A stretch of 28,277 nt of DNA from JBPCOB01 sp051000715. GTDB lineage: Bacteria > Actinomycetota > Actinomycetes > JALYNC01. The notes beneath the pieces are model-generated. The model had not been told where the DNA came from, made no database searches, and worked only from the letters and a program-made list of their open reading frames with translations. The stretch lies in assembly GCA_051000715.1 (NCBI GenBank), contig JBPCOB010000205.1, positions 1-28,277 on the forward strand. The letters run 5' to 3'. Below, piece by piece: positions 1 through 6,165 of this stretch. The stretch's first letter is position 1. The number at the start of each line of letters is the position of its first letter. Both the position numbers and the translations under genes were made by a program.

Positions 1-130
1 GCTGCCCGAGCTGCCCGAGCGGCTCGTCGAGGCGGCTGGCCGCGCGCTCCGCTGCGCCGAGCACGCGCGAGCGGGAGGTGCGCGACTGGTGCTCGAGGCG
101 GTCGTAGGAGCATTATCAGCGCGCGGATGA
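1..130 (+). CDS. C-terminal end of an unidentified protein (partial, runs off left edge)
   Basis: An open frame enters from the left edge (first full codon at 2) and ends at a TGA at 128-130. The visible 42 residues are Leu/Ala/Arg/Glu-rich and probably helical, ending in ALSARG. Its stop overlaps the ATG of the next small frame as ATGA (127-130), the usual sign of translational coupling, so I believe it is coding. I do not recognise the family. It probably belongs to the integrated element whose right boundary lies near 3670. Confidence 0.4.
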   Translation, partial: LPELPERLVEAAGRALRCAEHARAGGARLVLEAVVGALSARG

Positions 131-302
131 CCTCCGAGTGCTTCCGGGCCTACTACGGCGAAGTCGCGATACACATGTATTGGCAATTCGACGAGGTTCC
201 CTACCCGTGCCGGTGTGTAACACCTCTAAGCGCAAGCCGAACGGCTTGATGTGGGTGCACGGCGACGGCAGCTGGGCCTACCACATGTACCCGTACGCGT
301 GA
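127..302 (+). pseudogene. Small unidentified gene with an apparent frameshift near 213
   Basis: An ATG at 127 opens a 40-codon frame stopping at 247-249. After about 213 that frame loses its GC-rich third positions (about 3 of 10 codons end in G or C), while the frame one base back gains them (about 26 of 28) and runs to a TGA at 300-302. Joining the two frames at 213 gives about 58 residues with a Cys-x2-Cys (PCRVCN) and an aromatic tail (GSWAYHMYPYA). The joined gene is coupled at both ends: ATGA with the upstream frame and GTGA with the downstream membrane protein. A one-base deletion, an assembly error or a real frameshift would each fit. I do not recognise the family; the close cysteines suggest a small metal-binding protein, by inference only. 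If no frameshift is assumed, 127-249 (40 aa) and 249-302 (17 aa) are separate frames overlapping as TGATG. Confidence 0.45.
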
Positions 303-472
303 GCTCCGCGCTGGGCGTCGCCCTGATCCTGCTCACTGCCGCAGCTCGGCCGCAGCTGCTGGCCGTAGTCGCGGTCGGCGTGGTGGTCGCGCTGGCGCCG
401 CCCGCGCAGCGCTACCGGTGGGGCGTTCCGACCATGGTGGTGGCCTCACTGGCCGGGTTCCTGCTCAGCTGA
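299..472 (+). CDS. Small two-helix membrane protein, unidentified
   Basis: I chose the GTG at 299, which overlaps the preceding TGA (GTGA at 299-302) and gives 57 residues. A GTG at 251 is also in frame but would lie inside the upstream gene. The protein has a hydrophobic stretch at about residues 4-34, which can form one long or two short helices, a short polar turn (QRYRW), and a second hydrophobic segment at about 43-57 ending in GFLLS. Third codon positions are strongly GC, as expected for a real gene in this genome. A strong hairpin terminator begins 12 bases after the stop, so this is the last gene of a small rightward operon. Small membrane proteins are common in actinomycete mobile elements (for example Spd spread proteins), but I see no specific match. 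Confidence 0.45.
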   Translation: MSSALGVALILLTAAARPQLLAVVAVGVVVALAPPAQRYRWGVPTMVVASLAGFLLS

Positions 473-483
473 TGAACCACCAG

Positions 484-515
484 CTTCCGCCGGCGGACCC
501 CGCCGCCGGCGGAAG
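484..515 (+). terminator. Intrinsic terminator-like hairpin
   Basis: A perfect 13-bp inverted repeat (CTTCCGCCGGCGG at 484-496 and its complement at 503-515) encloses a 6-nt loop. A G-T and an A-T pair can extend the stem outward, and TTTCTCG follows on the plus strand. It starts 12 bases after the stop of the small membrane-protein gene. Actinobacterial intrinsic terminators often have only a short T-run, so this is a strong candidate for the end of the small left-hand operon. Confidence 0.8.
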
Positions 516-656
516 TTTCTCGTTCCGCGGGCTAAAGCTCAGCGCCACCGTGACCTCGGCGGCGAGCTGACCGGCGCTTCGTTGCCGCCGACGGGCCGGC
601 CGGCTCGCAGGGCAGCGCTCAGCCGCAGCACGGGGCGCGCACGAGCCGACAGCGGC

Positions 657-757
657 CAGGTCGACCAGCTCGACCAGCTCGCCGGGTGGGACGCGCACGA
701 GCTGACGGGCGGCCAGATCGACCAGCTCGCCGGGGGACAGATCAACCAGCTCGCCGG
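657..757 (+). repeat. Short imperfect direct repeats (CAGATCGACCAGCTCGCCGG type)
   Basis: Copies at 714-733 and 738-757 are 20 bp long, differ at one base (G/A) and have a 24-bp period. A longer variant at 657-685 carries a duplicated CGACCAGCT block. In the plus frame that leads into the ABC-ATPase remnant they read as GQIDQLAG / GQINQLAG, an 8-residue repeat. I cannot tell whether they were ever protein-coding or are a non-coding repeat joined to the remnant. Confidence 0.6.
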
Positions 758-758
758 C

Positions 759-881
759 GTCGCCCGTGCCCGCGAGCTGCTCGCCGCGGTCGGGTTCGGA
801 GAGCGTGAGACGGCGCTCCCTGCGACGCTCTCCGGTGAGCAGCAGCAGCGGGTGGCGATCGCTCGGGCCACCGGTCCATAG
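759..881 (+). pseudogene. Remnant of an ABC-transporter ATP-binding subunit
   Basis: In frame from 759 to the TGA at 879-881 the translation contains RARELLAAVGFGE followed by LSGEQQQRVAIARA. That is the ABC signature motif (usually LSGGEQQRVAIARA in LolD/MacB-type ATPases) with its usual preceding helix. There is no Walker A motif upstream, and the reading frame stops exactly where the Walker B region should begin. About 40 of roughly 230 expected residues remain, so it cannot be a working ATPase. The signature also has Glu-Gln in place of the usual second Gly-Glu. It is joined upstream to the short direct repeats at 657-757. Such fragments are common in integrated elements that have decayed by deletion. 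Confidence 0.65.
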
Positions 882-915
882 TGGCGGTCGGCGGCCGTTC
901 AGGACGAGTCGGGCG

Positions 916-932
916 CGCAACGAATCGTTGCG
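916..932 (+). promoter_or_regulatory. Perfect 17-bp palindrome, candidate repressor operator
   Basis: The sequence CGCAACGAATCGTTGCG has two perfect 8-bp arms around one central base. It lies 74 bp before the start of the secreted-protein gene at 1006 and directly abuts a possible -10 hexamer (TAGGTT, 933-938), so a bound protein would cover the promoter. Size and symmetry resemble sites for helix-turn-helix dimers (LacI or GntR type), but no regulator gene is visible nearby. The assignment is inference. Confidence 0.45.
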
Positions 933-938
933 TAGGTT
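933..938 (+). promoter_or_regulatory. Possible -10 element for the secreted-protein gene
   Basis: TAGGTT matches the TANNNT actinobacterial -10 pattern and sits immediately downstream of the 17-bp palindrome. No convincing -35 is visible; the region where it would lie is just upstream of the palindrome. Transcription from here would leave a leader of about 60 nt before the GTCATG start context at 1006. Weak evidence on its own. Confidence 0.25.
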
Positions 939-1005
939 TCGCCCCAGTGCACGGTTGCCTCAGCCCTCGCTTCTTTGCGTGGACCGCCTCTCGAAGGGAC
1001 CGGTC

Positions 1006-1863
1006 ATGCGCCGTCGGCTCGCTGCCTCCACCGCTCGGCACCTCGGAGTCGCCGGGGTGCTTCTCGGCCTGACCGCGGTCGGACTGCCCGGGGCCGGTCC
1101 GGCAGCGGCGGCGACGGTCACCACCGTGCAGGAGTCAGCACCCGCCGTGCAGTACAACGGGTGGAAGAGCTACGCCGACCCCGCCGCGAGGGGGGGCACC
1201 TTCCGCATGAGTGGGACGGCAGGCGACACCGCGACCTTCTCGTTCACCAACGACGGGATCGGCACGCTCGTCCGCAGCGGCCCGGACCAGGGCAAGGTCA
1301 AGATCAGTATCGACGGCGTGGCGAAGCCCGCGGTCAGCCTTTGGCGCAGGGACCAGGGTCCGTGGTCGCAGCTGGTTTACCTGTGCACGTGGGGACATCA
1401 CACGGTCGTCGCCACGGTCCTGGGGCAGAAGAACGACCTGTCCACCGGAACGAACGTCACCTTCGACGGCTTCTTCGTGAAGCCGACGAATTACACCGAG
1501 GACACCTCCACAAAGATCGCGTACAACACCTGGCTCGGCGCCACGAGCACCAGCGCGAGCGGTGGGAGCTACCGCGTCAGTGGCAGGGCCGACGCCGTGA
1601 TCACCTTCCCCTTCACCGGCACGGGAGTCGAGTTCGTCAGCGCGCGCGGGCCGGCCTTCGGAAAGGTGAGCGTGCAGATCGACGCCCAGCCCGCCGTCAC
1701 GGTCGACCTCTACGCCGCGACGACCTCGTGGCAGTCCGTCGCCAAGTCCTTCAGCAGCCTCGCAAGCGGGCAACACCGCATCACGGTCAAGCCCCTCGGC
1801 GTGAAGAACGGCGCCTCGAGCGGAACTAGCGTCGTCGTAGACGCCTTCGTCGTTCACTCCTGA
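1006..1863 (+). CDS. Secreted protein with two tandem beta-sandwich-like repeats
   Basis: The ATG at 1006 is preceded by GAAGGGA with 6 nt spacing and begins a classical Sec signal peptide (MRRR, hydrophobic core about 12-30, AAAA cleavage region about 33-36), giving 285 residues. The mature protein is two related units of about 110 residues. Unit 1 (about 48-158) and unit 2 (about 171-283) share the order YN.W, GG.(F/Y)R.SG, F.F...G, GK(V)..(S/Q)ID, and a closing (F/V)DGFFVK or VDAFVVH. The FTGTGVEFVSARGP...GKVSVQIDAQP region of unit 2 resembles the galactose-binding-like repeats found in many actinobacterial exoproteins, so polysaccharide or cell-surface binding is plausible but unproven. 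No catalytic motif is visible. It has its own palindrome-marked promoter region and no operon partner. The frames opposite it are long and open, but the signal peptide, Shine-Dalgarno sequence and internal repeat mark this strand as coding. Confidence 0.85.
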   Translation: MRRRLAASTARHLGVAGVLLGLTAVGLPGAGPAAAATVTTVQESAPAVQYNGWKSYADPAARGGTFRMSGTAGDTATFSFTNDGIGTLVRSGPDQGKVKISIDGVAKPAVSLWRRDQGPWSQLVYLCTWGHHTVVATVLGQKNDLSTGTNVTFDGFFVKPTNYTEDTSTKIAYNTWLGATSTSASGGSYRVSGRADAVITFPFTGTGVEFVSARGPAFGKVSVQIDAQPAVTVDLYAATTSWQSVAKSFSSLASGQHRITVKPLGVKNGASSGTSVVVDAFVVHS

Positions 1864-2214
1864 GGGCCTACCCGGTTGAGCATTCCCCGCCGAGTCCCAG
1901 GGCCGGTGCATGGCAAAGCTTGCCGTCCACACCCAGTGGTGCCCGGCGTCGTCCTGGTTGTCGACGACCTCGAACCGGGCGACAAGGCTGCGGTCATGGC
2001 CGTTGGCGCACACGACGTCGAGGAACCTTGGCAGGTCGCTGCGGGTCGGATCGTCATGCCTGCTGTAGTCATGCCGCGGTCCTGGGACTGGAGGCGGTGC
2101 TACGCCCCACGCTGCGGGATTGCTGATCTTCTCCCGCGCCCAGTCTGGCACCGGATCTCCGGCGCGGAAGGTGTGCACGACGCCCGAGTCGTCTGTGACC
2201 GAAACGGTCGCCAT
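1861..2214 (-). pseudogene. Phage-type small protein gene with its 3' end lost
   Basis: The start ATG at 2214 lies 24 nt downstream of the integrase stop, with AAGG about 8 nt before it. The first 37 residues (VTDDSGVVHTFRAGDPVPDWAREKISNPAAWG) resemble short actinophage proteins with an HTF.AGDPVPDWA...NP..W pattern. A second part contains a CANGHDRSLVARFEV segment and HHWVWTASF. The frame does not stop at a natural end. It runs on, still open, to 1135 opposite the secreted-protein gene, and I regard that extension as spurious. Coding character appears lost around 1860-1900, so I give only the believable part. The likely story is truncation by a deletion or insertion that brought in the secreted-protein gene. 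Being next to a large serine integrase it could be a directionality factor, but nothing in the sequence specifically shows this. Confidence 0.45.
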
Positions 2215-2238
2215 GAGCCGGACCTTGAGCCTCGTCGT

Positions 2239-3639
2239 TCATGCCCCGTCCGGCCCTTTCCACTGAATCCTGACCGACGCGGGGTCGAAGTAGGCGCCGC
2301 CATCCACTCGGCCCCGCCGGGCCTTGTCAATGGTCACGACCATCAGCGCGTCCACGACGGCGCGTCGGCGGGAGAGGTCGAGCCCACCCCACCGGGCAGC
2401 GACATCGGCGCCGATAATGCCGGTGAGCACCGAGCTCGCTGCGCTCTGGCCGATCGCGTCCTCGATCACTCCTAGGCGATCGCGGAGCCTGGCCGTGCCC
2501 TCGGCGAGCTGCCGGACGTCGATATCGCCGGCCGCAAACACGCCGGCGAGCTCGTCCATACGAGCACGCACGACGATCGCCTCCGCGTGCAGCGCCGTTG
2601 TGTCTGCCGCGGTGGACGTCGTCAGCAGCCTGACGGCGTCGGAGCGACTCAGCCGCTCGATCACCAGTGCCTCGACCAGGTCGTCGACCTTCACCGCGTC
2701 GCGGGTGATGTGCTGTCTACTCCGGCATCGGTAGCCGGGTTTGTGACCACCCGTCCCGGTACTCGACGTGCCGGCGATGACCGTGTCGCCGCAGACCCCG
2801 CACAGATACAGGCCGGAGCCCAGCCAGCGGCGACCAAAGTCCGGCGACGTCCTCCGGCCCGGGTCATTCAGCCGAGCGCACAGCGCCCGCCAGGTGTCTT
2901 CTTCCAAGACTGCCGGCCACGTCGCTTTCCCCATGACGTCGCCGCGATGCTGCCGTAGCCCCGCGTTACGGGCCCGCGTCAGCATTCTTCGCACCTCGGT
3001 CGGCTGCCACTGGCGCCCGGTCGATGTCAGCACGCCCCGCGTGTTGAAGTCGGTGGCGACGGCGCGCAGAGACATTCCGGCGAGCACCGCATCGGCTGCT
3101 CGTTTCACCTCCCGCGCCTCGGCCTCGGCCACTGTGACGCCGTCGGCGGCGTACCCGAACGGTCGCCTTCCACCACCCCAGCTTCCAGACCTGGCCGACT
3201 GCAGCTTCGCTGACTGCTGCCGCTCGATCTGGTGCTCGATCTCGAACCGGGCGACCGCGCCGAGTTGGCGGGCGACCATGCGGCCAGACGGCGTTGCCAG
3301 GTCGAGTGACCCGGCCTTGACGGTCTGTGTCACCACACCCTGCCGGTCGCAGACCTCGACGTAGTCTTCAAGCTCGACCGGGCTGCGGTGCAAGCGGTCG
3401 GTATGCCACGCGACTACGGCGTCCGCGGTTCCGGCTCGGAGTTCATCGAGTAGCTGCTGATAACCGGGTCGGCGTTTCCCGCTGTAGGCCGAGAGATCAT
3501 TATCCGATCGCACACCAACGACCGACCAGCCGAGCCGGTCTGCCACCTCTTGGCAGTCCCGCTCCTGGCGGTCAACGCCCAGACCGGCCCCTACACGGTC
3601 GCGGGAGATCCTCGTGTAGATGAGCGCCTGCCTGGTCAC
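2239..3639 (-). CDS. Large serine recombinase (site-specific integrase)
   Basis: This 466-residue protein catalyses integration of the element into the chromosome by serine-type strand exchange. The N-terminal resolvase domain (about 3-145) shows YTRISRD with nucleophile Ser12, the GVDRQ motif, AYSGKRRPGYQQLL and a WHTDRLHR motif. The recombinase domain follows (about 155-260, GRRPFGYAADG). Next is a zinc-ribbon-like region with CGVCGD (Cys280, Cys283) and YRCR...H (Cys305, His310). A coiled-coil-like helix (about 340-405) precedes the C-terminal tail ending in VRIQWKGP. Length and layout match phiC31/Bxb1-type integrases. The start is GTG at 3639, only about 30 nt from the yifB junction, as expected when attP adjoins int. 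It lies on the same strand as the interrupted yifB operon, so read-through could express it. Confidence 0.93.
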   Translation of the reverse strand: MTRQALIYTRISRDRVGAGLGVDRQERDCQEVADRLGWSVVGVRSDNDLSAYSGKRRPGYQQLLDELRAGTADAVVAWHTDRLHRSPVELEDYVEVCDRQGVVTQTVKAGSLDLATPSGRMVARQLGAVARFEIEHQIERQQSAKLQSARSGSWGGGRRPFGYAADGVTVAEAEAREVKRAADAVLAGMSLRAVATDFNTRGVLTSTGRQWQPTEVRRMLTRARNAGLRQHRGDVMGKATWPAVLEEDTWRALCARLNDPGRRTSPDFGRRWLGSGLYLCGVCGDTVIAGTSSTGTGGHKPGYRCRSRQHITRDAVKVDDLVEALVIERLSRSDAVRLLTTSTAADTTALHAEAIVVRARMDELAGVFAAGDIDVRQLAEGTARLRDRLGVIEDAIGQSAASSVLTGIIGADVAARWGGLDLSRRRAVVDALMVVTIDKARRGRVDGGAYFDPASVRIQWKGPDGA

Positions 3640-3649
3640 AGCTTGAGTG

Positions 3650-3680
3650 TGTCACATGTTGACATTGGCGAGGTCGAACC
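3650..3680. other. Element/chromosome junction (hybrid attachment site), approximate
   Basis: On the minus strand yifB homology holds through GGTTCGACCTCGC (residues FDLA) and then changes abruptly to element sequence that introduces a stop codon. The crossover therefore lies near 3668-3675. On the element side is the small inverted repeat TGTCA-CATGT-TGACA (3650-3664). Large serine integrases use short sites of about 40-50 bp, so the true site probably extends further on both sides. The partner site and the rest of yifB should lie left of this window. Confidence 0.6.
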
Positions 3681-3918
3681 CGCTCCCCCGCTTGGGCAGC
3701 GACGCCGGCGATAGCCCCACGGTGATCCGCCGAGCCGGCCAGCTCTCGCCGCTGTTGACCAGTGCGGCGCGGATCCGGTCGCGGGCCTCCTGCAGGGAGG
3801 TGTCGGGCAGCCCGATCAGGGTGAGGCCGGGCAGCCCCTGTGCCAGGTCGACCTCGACCTCGACCAGGTGCCCCTGCACGCCCACGAGCGCGACCGACCA
3901 GGCTCGGGCCAGGCTCAT
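3652..3918 (-). pseudogene. yifB: 5' fragment of yifB/comM (Mg-chelatase-like AAA ATPase), interrupted by integration
   Basis: The 88-residue product begins like YifB/ComM: MSLARAWSVALVGVQG, then VDLAQGLPGLTLIGLPDTS, then ITVGLSPASLPKRGSGFDLA. Homology stops at residue 84 and the frame ends four residues later (NVNM) in element DNA. The full protein is about 500 residues, so only the N-terminal Lon-substrate-like part remains and the Walker motifs are absent. ComM is a hexameric helicase aiding branch migration during natural transformation in Gammaproteobacteria; its role in actinomycetes is not established. The start overlaps the yraN stop by one base (TGATG), the usual operon arrangement. 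Precise excision of the element would restore the gene. Confidence 0.88.
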
Positions 3919-4274
3919 CAGAACGCCGCCGGCACATGCTCGACGGCGGCCGATCCACGCGGTTGGCGTACCACGCTGACCACGTCGAACCGGAGCTCCG
4001 AGAAGGCCGGCCGGCGCTCGATCAGGTAGCGGCAGGCCAGTCGGCGGATCCGCGCCGCCTTGGCCCGCGTCACCGCCTCGGCGGGTACGCCGAATGCCAC
4101 GCTGCTGCGGGTCTTGACCTCGCAGAAGACGAGGACCCGGCCCTGCCGGGCGACGATGTCGATCTCGCCCTCGGCACACCGCCAGTTGCGCTCGACAACG
4201 GCCAGCCCGGTCGCTTCGAGGTGCCGAACCGCGACGTCCTCGCCGTAGCGCCCGATTGCGTCCTTGGCGCGCAC
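3918..4274 (-). CDS. yraN: YraN/UPF0102 nuclease-like protein
   Basis: This 118-residue protein has the UPF0102 layout: GRYGEDVAVRHLEATGLAVVERNWRC, then GEIDIVARQ and VFCEVKTRSS, which together form the D...ExK core of a PD-(D/E)XK nuclease fold, then a helical C-terminus. The family is widespread and fused or adjacent to yifB and rnhB in many bacteria, but its biochemical role remains unsettled. The GTG start at 4274 has GGGAGG seven bases upstream. The stop overlaps the yifB start by one base, so the two are translationally linked. A gap of 202 bp separates it from the disordered protein upstream. Confidence 0.92.
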   Translation of the reverse strand: MRAKDAIGRYGEDVAVRHLEATGLAVVERNWRCAEGEIDIVARQGRVLVFCEVKTRSSVAFGVPAEAVTRAKAARIRRLACRYLIERRPAFSELRFDVVSVVRQPRGSAAVEHVPAAF

Positions 4275-4476
4275 GCCACCACCTCCCGGCTGCCACGGTG
4301 CCGGTTGCCGTGGCTATTGGGGAGAGCAGCACGCGGGATTGTGGAGGCCTCGCGACGCTCCGGATTCTGTGGATTAGTCGGCAGCACGCGCCGCCACGAA
4401 GGCAGCCGATTCGCGTGCACGACCAGGTTCGATCGCGTCGGGGCGATCAATCGCCATCTCGGAAAGGCCGGCGAGC

Positions 4477-5091
4477 CTAACCGGGGGTGTCGACCACGGC
4501 CTCGGGAGCACCCGGTACGGCGCCTGGCGAGGAGCGCACGCCCTCCACGATGGAGCTCTCCTGCGATGTACCGGGCGCCGACTCGGTGGCCGGCACACTG
4601 ACCCCCTGGGCGTTGCCCGGCGCCGAGGTGCCGGGAGGCACCGACTGCTGCGGGGCTCCGGGCGCCGTTCGGGCGGCGTCCAGCTCGGCGACCGGGTCCA
4701 GCTGCGACTGACGGGTCTCCTGCCGACCGGGCACCCGGGACGCGGAGCCACCGAGGTCGCTCACCGGGCTCCCCGCCCCGCCGCGGTCCGAGCCCAGATC
4801 AACGGTTGGCCGGGCCTGCGCCGGTGTCATGCCGGGGGCACCGGCAGCCCCGCTGGGGGCCGCCTCGACCTCGACACCGGGCGGTACGGCGTGCGGCGAC
4901 TGCGGATGGGTGCTGGCGATCGTCCCGGCGGCGTCGCCGACGTCCCGGGCAGGCGCGATCGGCTCGTCCTTGCGCTGGTTGGAGCCGGGTGGCGGCGCGC
5001 CGGGCGCCACCCGGTCGGCCACCCCCGGCGTAGCACCGGGAGAGTCCGGGGAGTTGGCGCGGGTCGGGTCGTCGGTCGGCGGGGTGTCGGA
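4477..5091 (-). CDS. Pro/Gly/Ala/Ser-rich, probably disordered protein of unknown function
   Basis: The GTG at 5091 follows TGGAGG by about 4 nt, a better start than the TTG at 5109, and gives 204 residues beginning VSDTPPTDDPTRANSP. The whole chain is low complexity, dominated by Pro, Gly, Ala, Ser and Thr with scattered acidic residues. The unit PGA(P/T) recurs (SPGATPG, APGAPPPG, AAGAPG, APGAPQ, PGAVPGAPEA). It has no signal peptide, membrane segment or folded motif. It lies 31 nt after the DUF2469 gene and before yraN, so it is probably part of the rnhB operon. The reading frame is long, has its own Shine-Dalgarno sequence and fits the operon spacing, so I think it is real. The function cannot be read from the sequence. 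Confidence 0.6.
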   Translation of the reverse strand, partial: SDTPPTDDPTRANSPDSPGATPGVADRVAPGAPPPGSNQRKDEPIAPARDVGDAAGTIASTHPQSPHAVPPGVEVEAAPSGAAGAPGMTPAQARPTVDLGSDRGGAGSPVSDLGGSASRVPGRQETRQSQLDPVAELDAARTAPGAPQQSVPPGTSAPGNAQGVSVPATESAPGTSQESSIVEGVRSSPGAVPGAPEAVVDTPG

Positions 5092-5122
5092 CACGAAGCC
5101 TCCAGGCAAGGGCGGGACGGTT

Positions 5123-5446
5123 CTACCCGCCGAGGGCCGGGCGGTCCGGAACTTCCAGTTCGTTCTTGGCCAGCTCCTCGACGTTGACGTCCTTGAACGT
5201 CACGACCCGCACGTTCTTGACGAACCTGGCCGGCCGGTACATGTCCCACACCCAGGCGTCGGCCATGGTCAGCTCGAAGAAGACCTCCCCGCCCGCACTG
5301 CGCACCTGCAGATCGACGGTGTTCGTGAGGTAGAACCGGCGCTCGGTCTCGACGACGTAGCTGAACAGCCCAACCACGTCGCGGTACTCGCGATAGAGCT
5401 GCAGCTCCATCTCGGTCTCGTACTTCTCGAGGTCCTCGGCACTCAT
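5123..5446 (-). CDS. DUF2469 family protein
   Basis: This 107-residue protein begins MSAEDLEKYETEMELQLYREYRDVVGLFSYVVETERRFYLTN in overlapping short segments typical of the actinobacterial DUF2469 family. It continues with FFELTMADAWVWDMYRPARF and VRVVTFKDVNVEEL. The family is compact, cytosolic and almost confined to Actinobacteria, nearly always downstream of rnhB; no biochemical role is known to me. The ATG at 5446 overlaps the rnhB stop by four bases (ATGA), so the two are translated together. The acidic N-terminus and many aromatic residues suggest a small folded domain. Confidence 0.93.
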   Translation of the reverse strand: MSAEDLEKYETEMELQLYREYRDVVGLFSYVVETERRFYLTNTVDLQVRSAGGEVFFELTMADAWVWDMYRPARFVKNVRVVTFKDVNVEELAKNELEVPDRPALGG

Positions 5447-6165
5447 ACGAGGTCTCCGGCGAGGCGGCGATCGACGAAGGAAAGGGGCATCGCGCCATTC
5501 TTCCCCATCCACCCCGGCGCGAGGGAGCGCTCGACGTTGACATAGGAGAACCGGTGCTCCGGACACGGACCGTACGCCGTGAGGGCCGCGGAGTGCTCCG
5601 GGGTCACGTAGCCCTTGTGCGAGGCGAAGTCGTACGCCGGAAAGTGGTCGTGCATCTCGACCATGATCCGGTCCCGCGTCACCTTGGCCACCACCGACGC
5701 CGCCGCGACGCAGGCAACCACCCGGTCGCCCTTCCACATGGCAAGACCGGGAACGCCCAGCCCCGCCACCGGGAAGCCGTCGGTGAGCGCGTACGCCGGA
5801 TGGGCCGAGAGGCCGGCGAAGGCACGCCGCATCCCCGCCACGTTGCACACGTGCAGGCCCCAGCGGTCGATGTCGGTCGCCGGAATCACCACGGCGTGCC
5901 AGGCCAAGGCCCGCGTCACCACCTCGGCGTACACCTGCTCGCGGGCGACCGGGGTGAGCAGCTTGGAGTCCGCCAGCCCGGGCACCTGGCCGCGCCGGCC
6001 CTCGGGCAGCACGACGGCGGCCACAACGAGCGGCCCCGCGCAGGCTCCGCGGCCGGCCTCGTCAGCGCCGGCCACCGGGGCGAAGCCGTGCCTGGCCAGC
6101 GCCCGCTCGTACCCCCACAGCCCGGCATCCCGCCGGATCGTGGTGCCTCGCGGTAGGGCGCTCAC
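5443..6165 (-). CDS. rnhB: Ribonuclease HII
   Basis: RNase HII cleaves the RNA strand of RNA/DNA hybrids and starts removal of single ribonucleotides from DNA. The 240-residue protein has the catalytic GADEAGRG motif (Asp35, Glu36), LADSKLL, the KGDRVVACVAAASVVAKVTRDR block carrying the other carboxylates, and HKGYVTPEH near the C-terminus. Length is slightly above the usual 200-230 because of a short N-terminal extension. The GTG start at 6165 overlaps the stop of the upstream NUDIX gene (GTGA), and the stop overlaps the DUF2469 start (ATGA), making a tightly coupled trio. Confidence 0.96.
   Translation of the reverse strand: MSALPRGTTIRRDAGLWGYERALARHGFAPVAGADEAGRGACAGPLVVAAVVLPEGRRGQVPGLADSKLLTPVAREQVYAEVVTRALAWHAVVIPATDIDRWGLHVCNVAGMRRAFAGLSAHPAYALTDGFPVAGLGVPGLAMWKGDRVVACVAAASVVAKVTRDRIMVEMHDHFPAYDFASHKGYVTPEHSAALTAYGPCPEHRFSYVNVERSLAPGWMGKNGAMPLSFVDRRLAGDLV

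Noticed and set aside
465..920. Minus-strand 151-codon frame with GELVDL repeats
   Set aside because: The repeats are the complement of the CAG-ATC-GAC direct repeats, and the frame also runs through the terminator hairpin; the plus frame matches an ABC-ATPase signature.
1135..1860. Extension of the minus-strand phage-like frame opposite the secreted-protein gene
   Set aside because: The plus strand has the signal peptide, Shine-Dalgarno sequence and internal duplication; the antisense translation has no repeated or conserved pattern.
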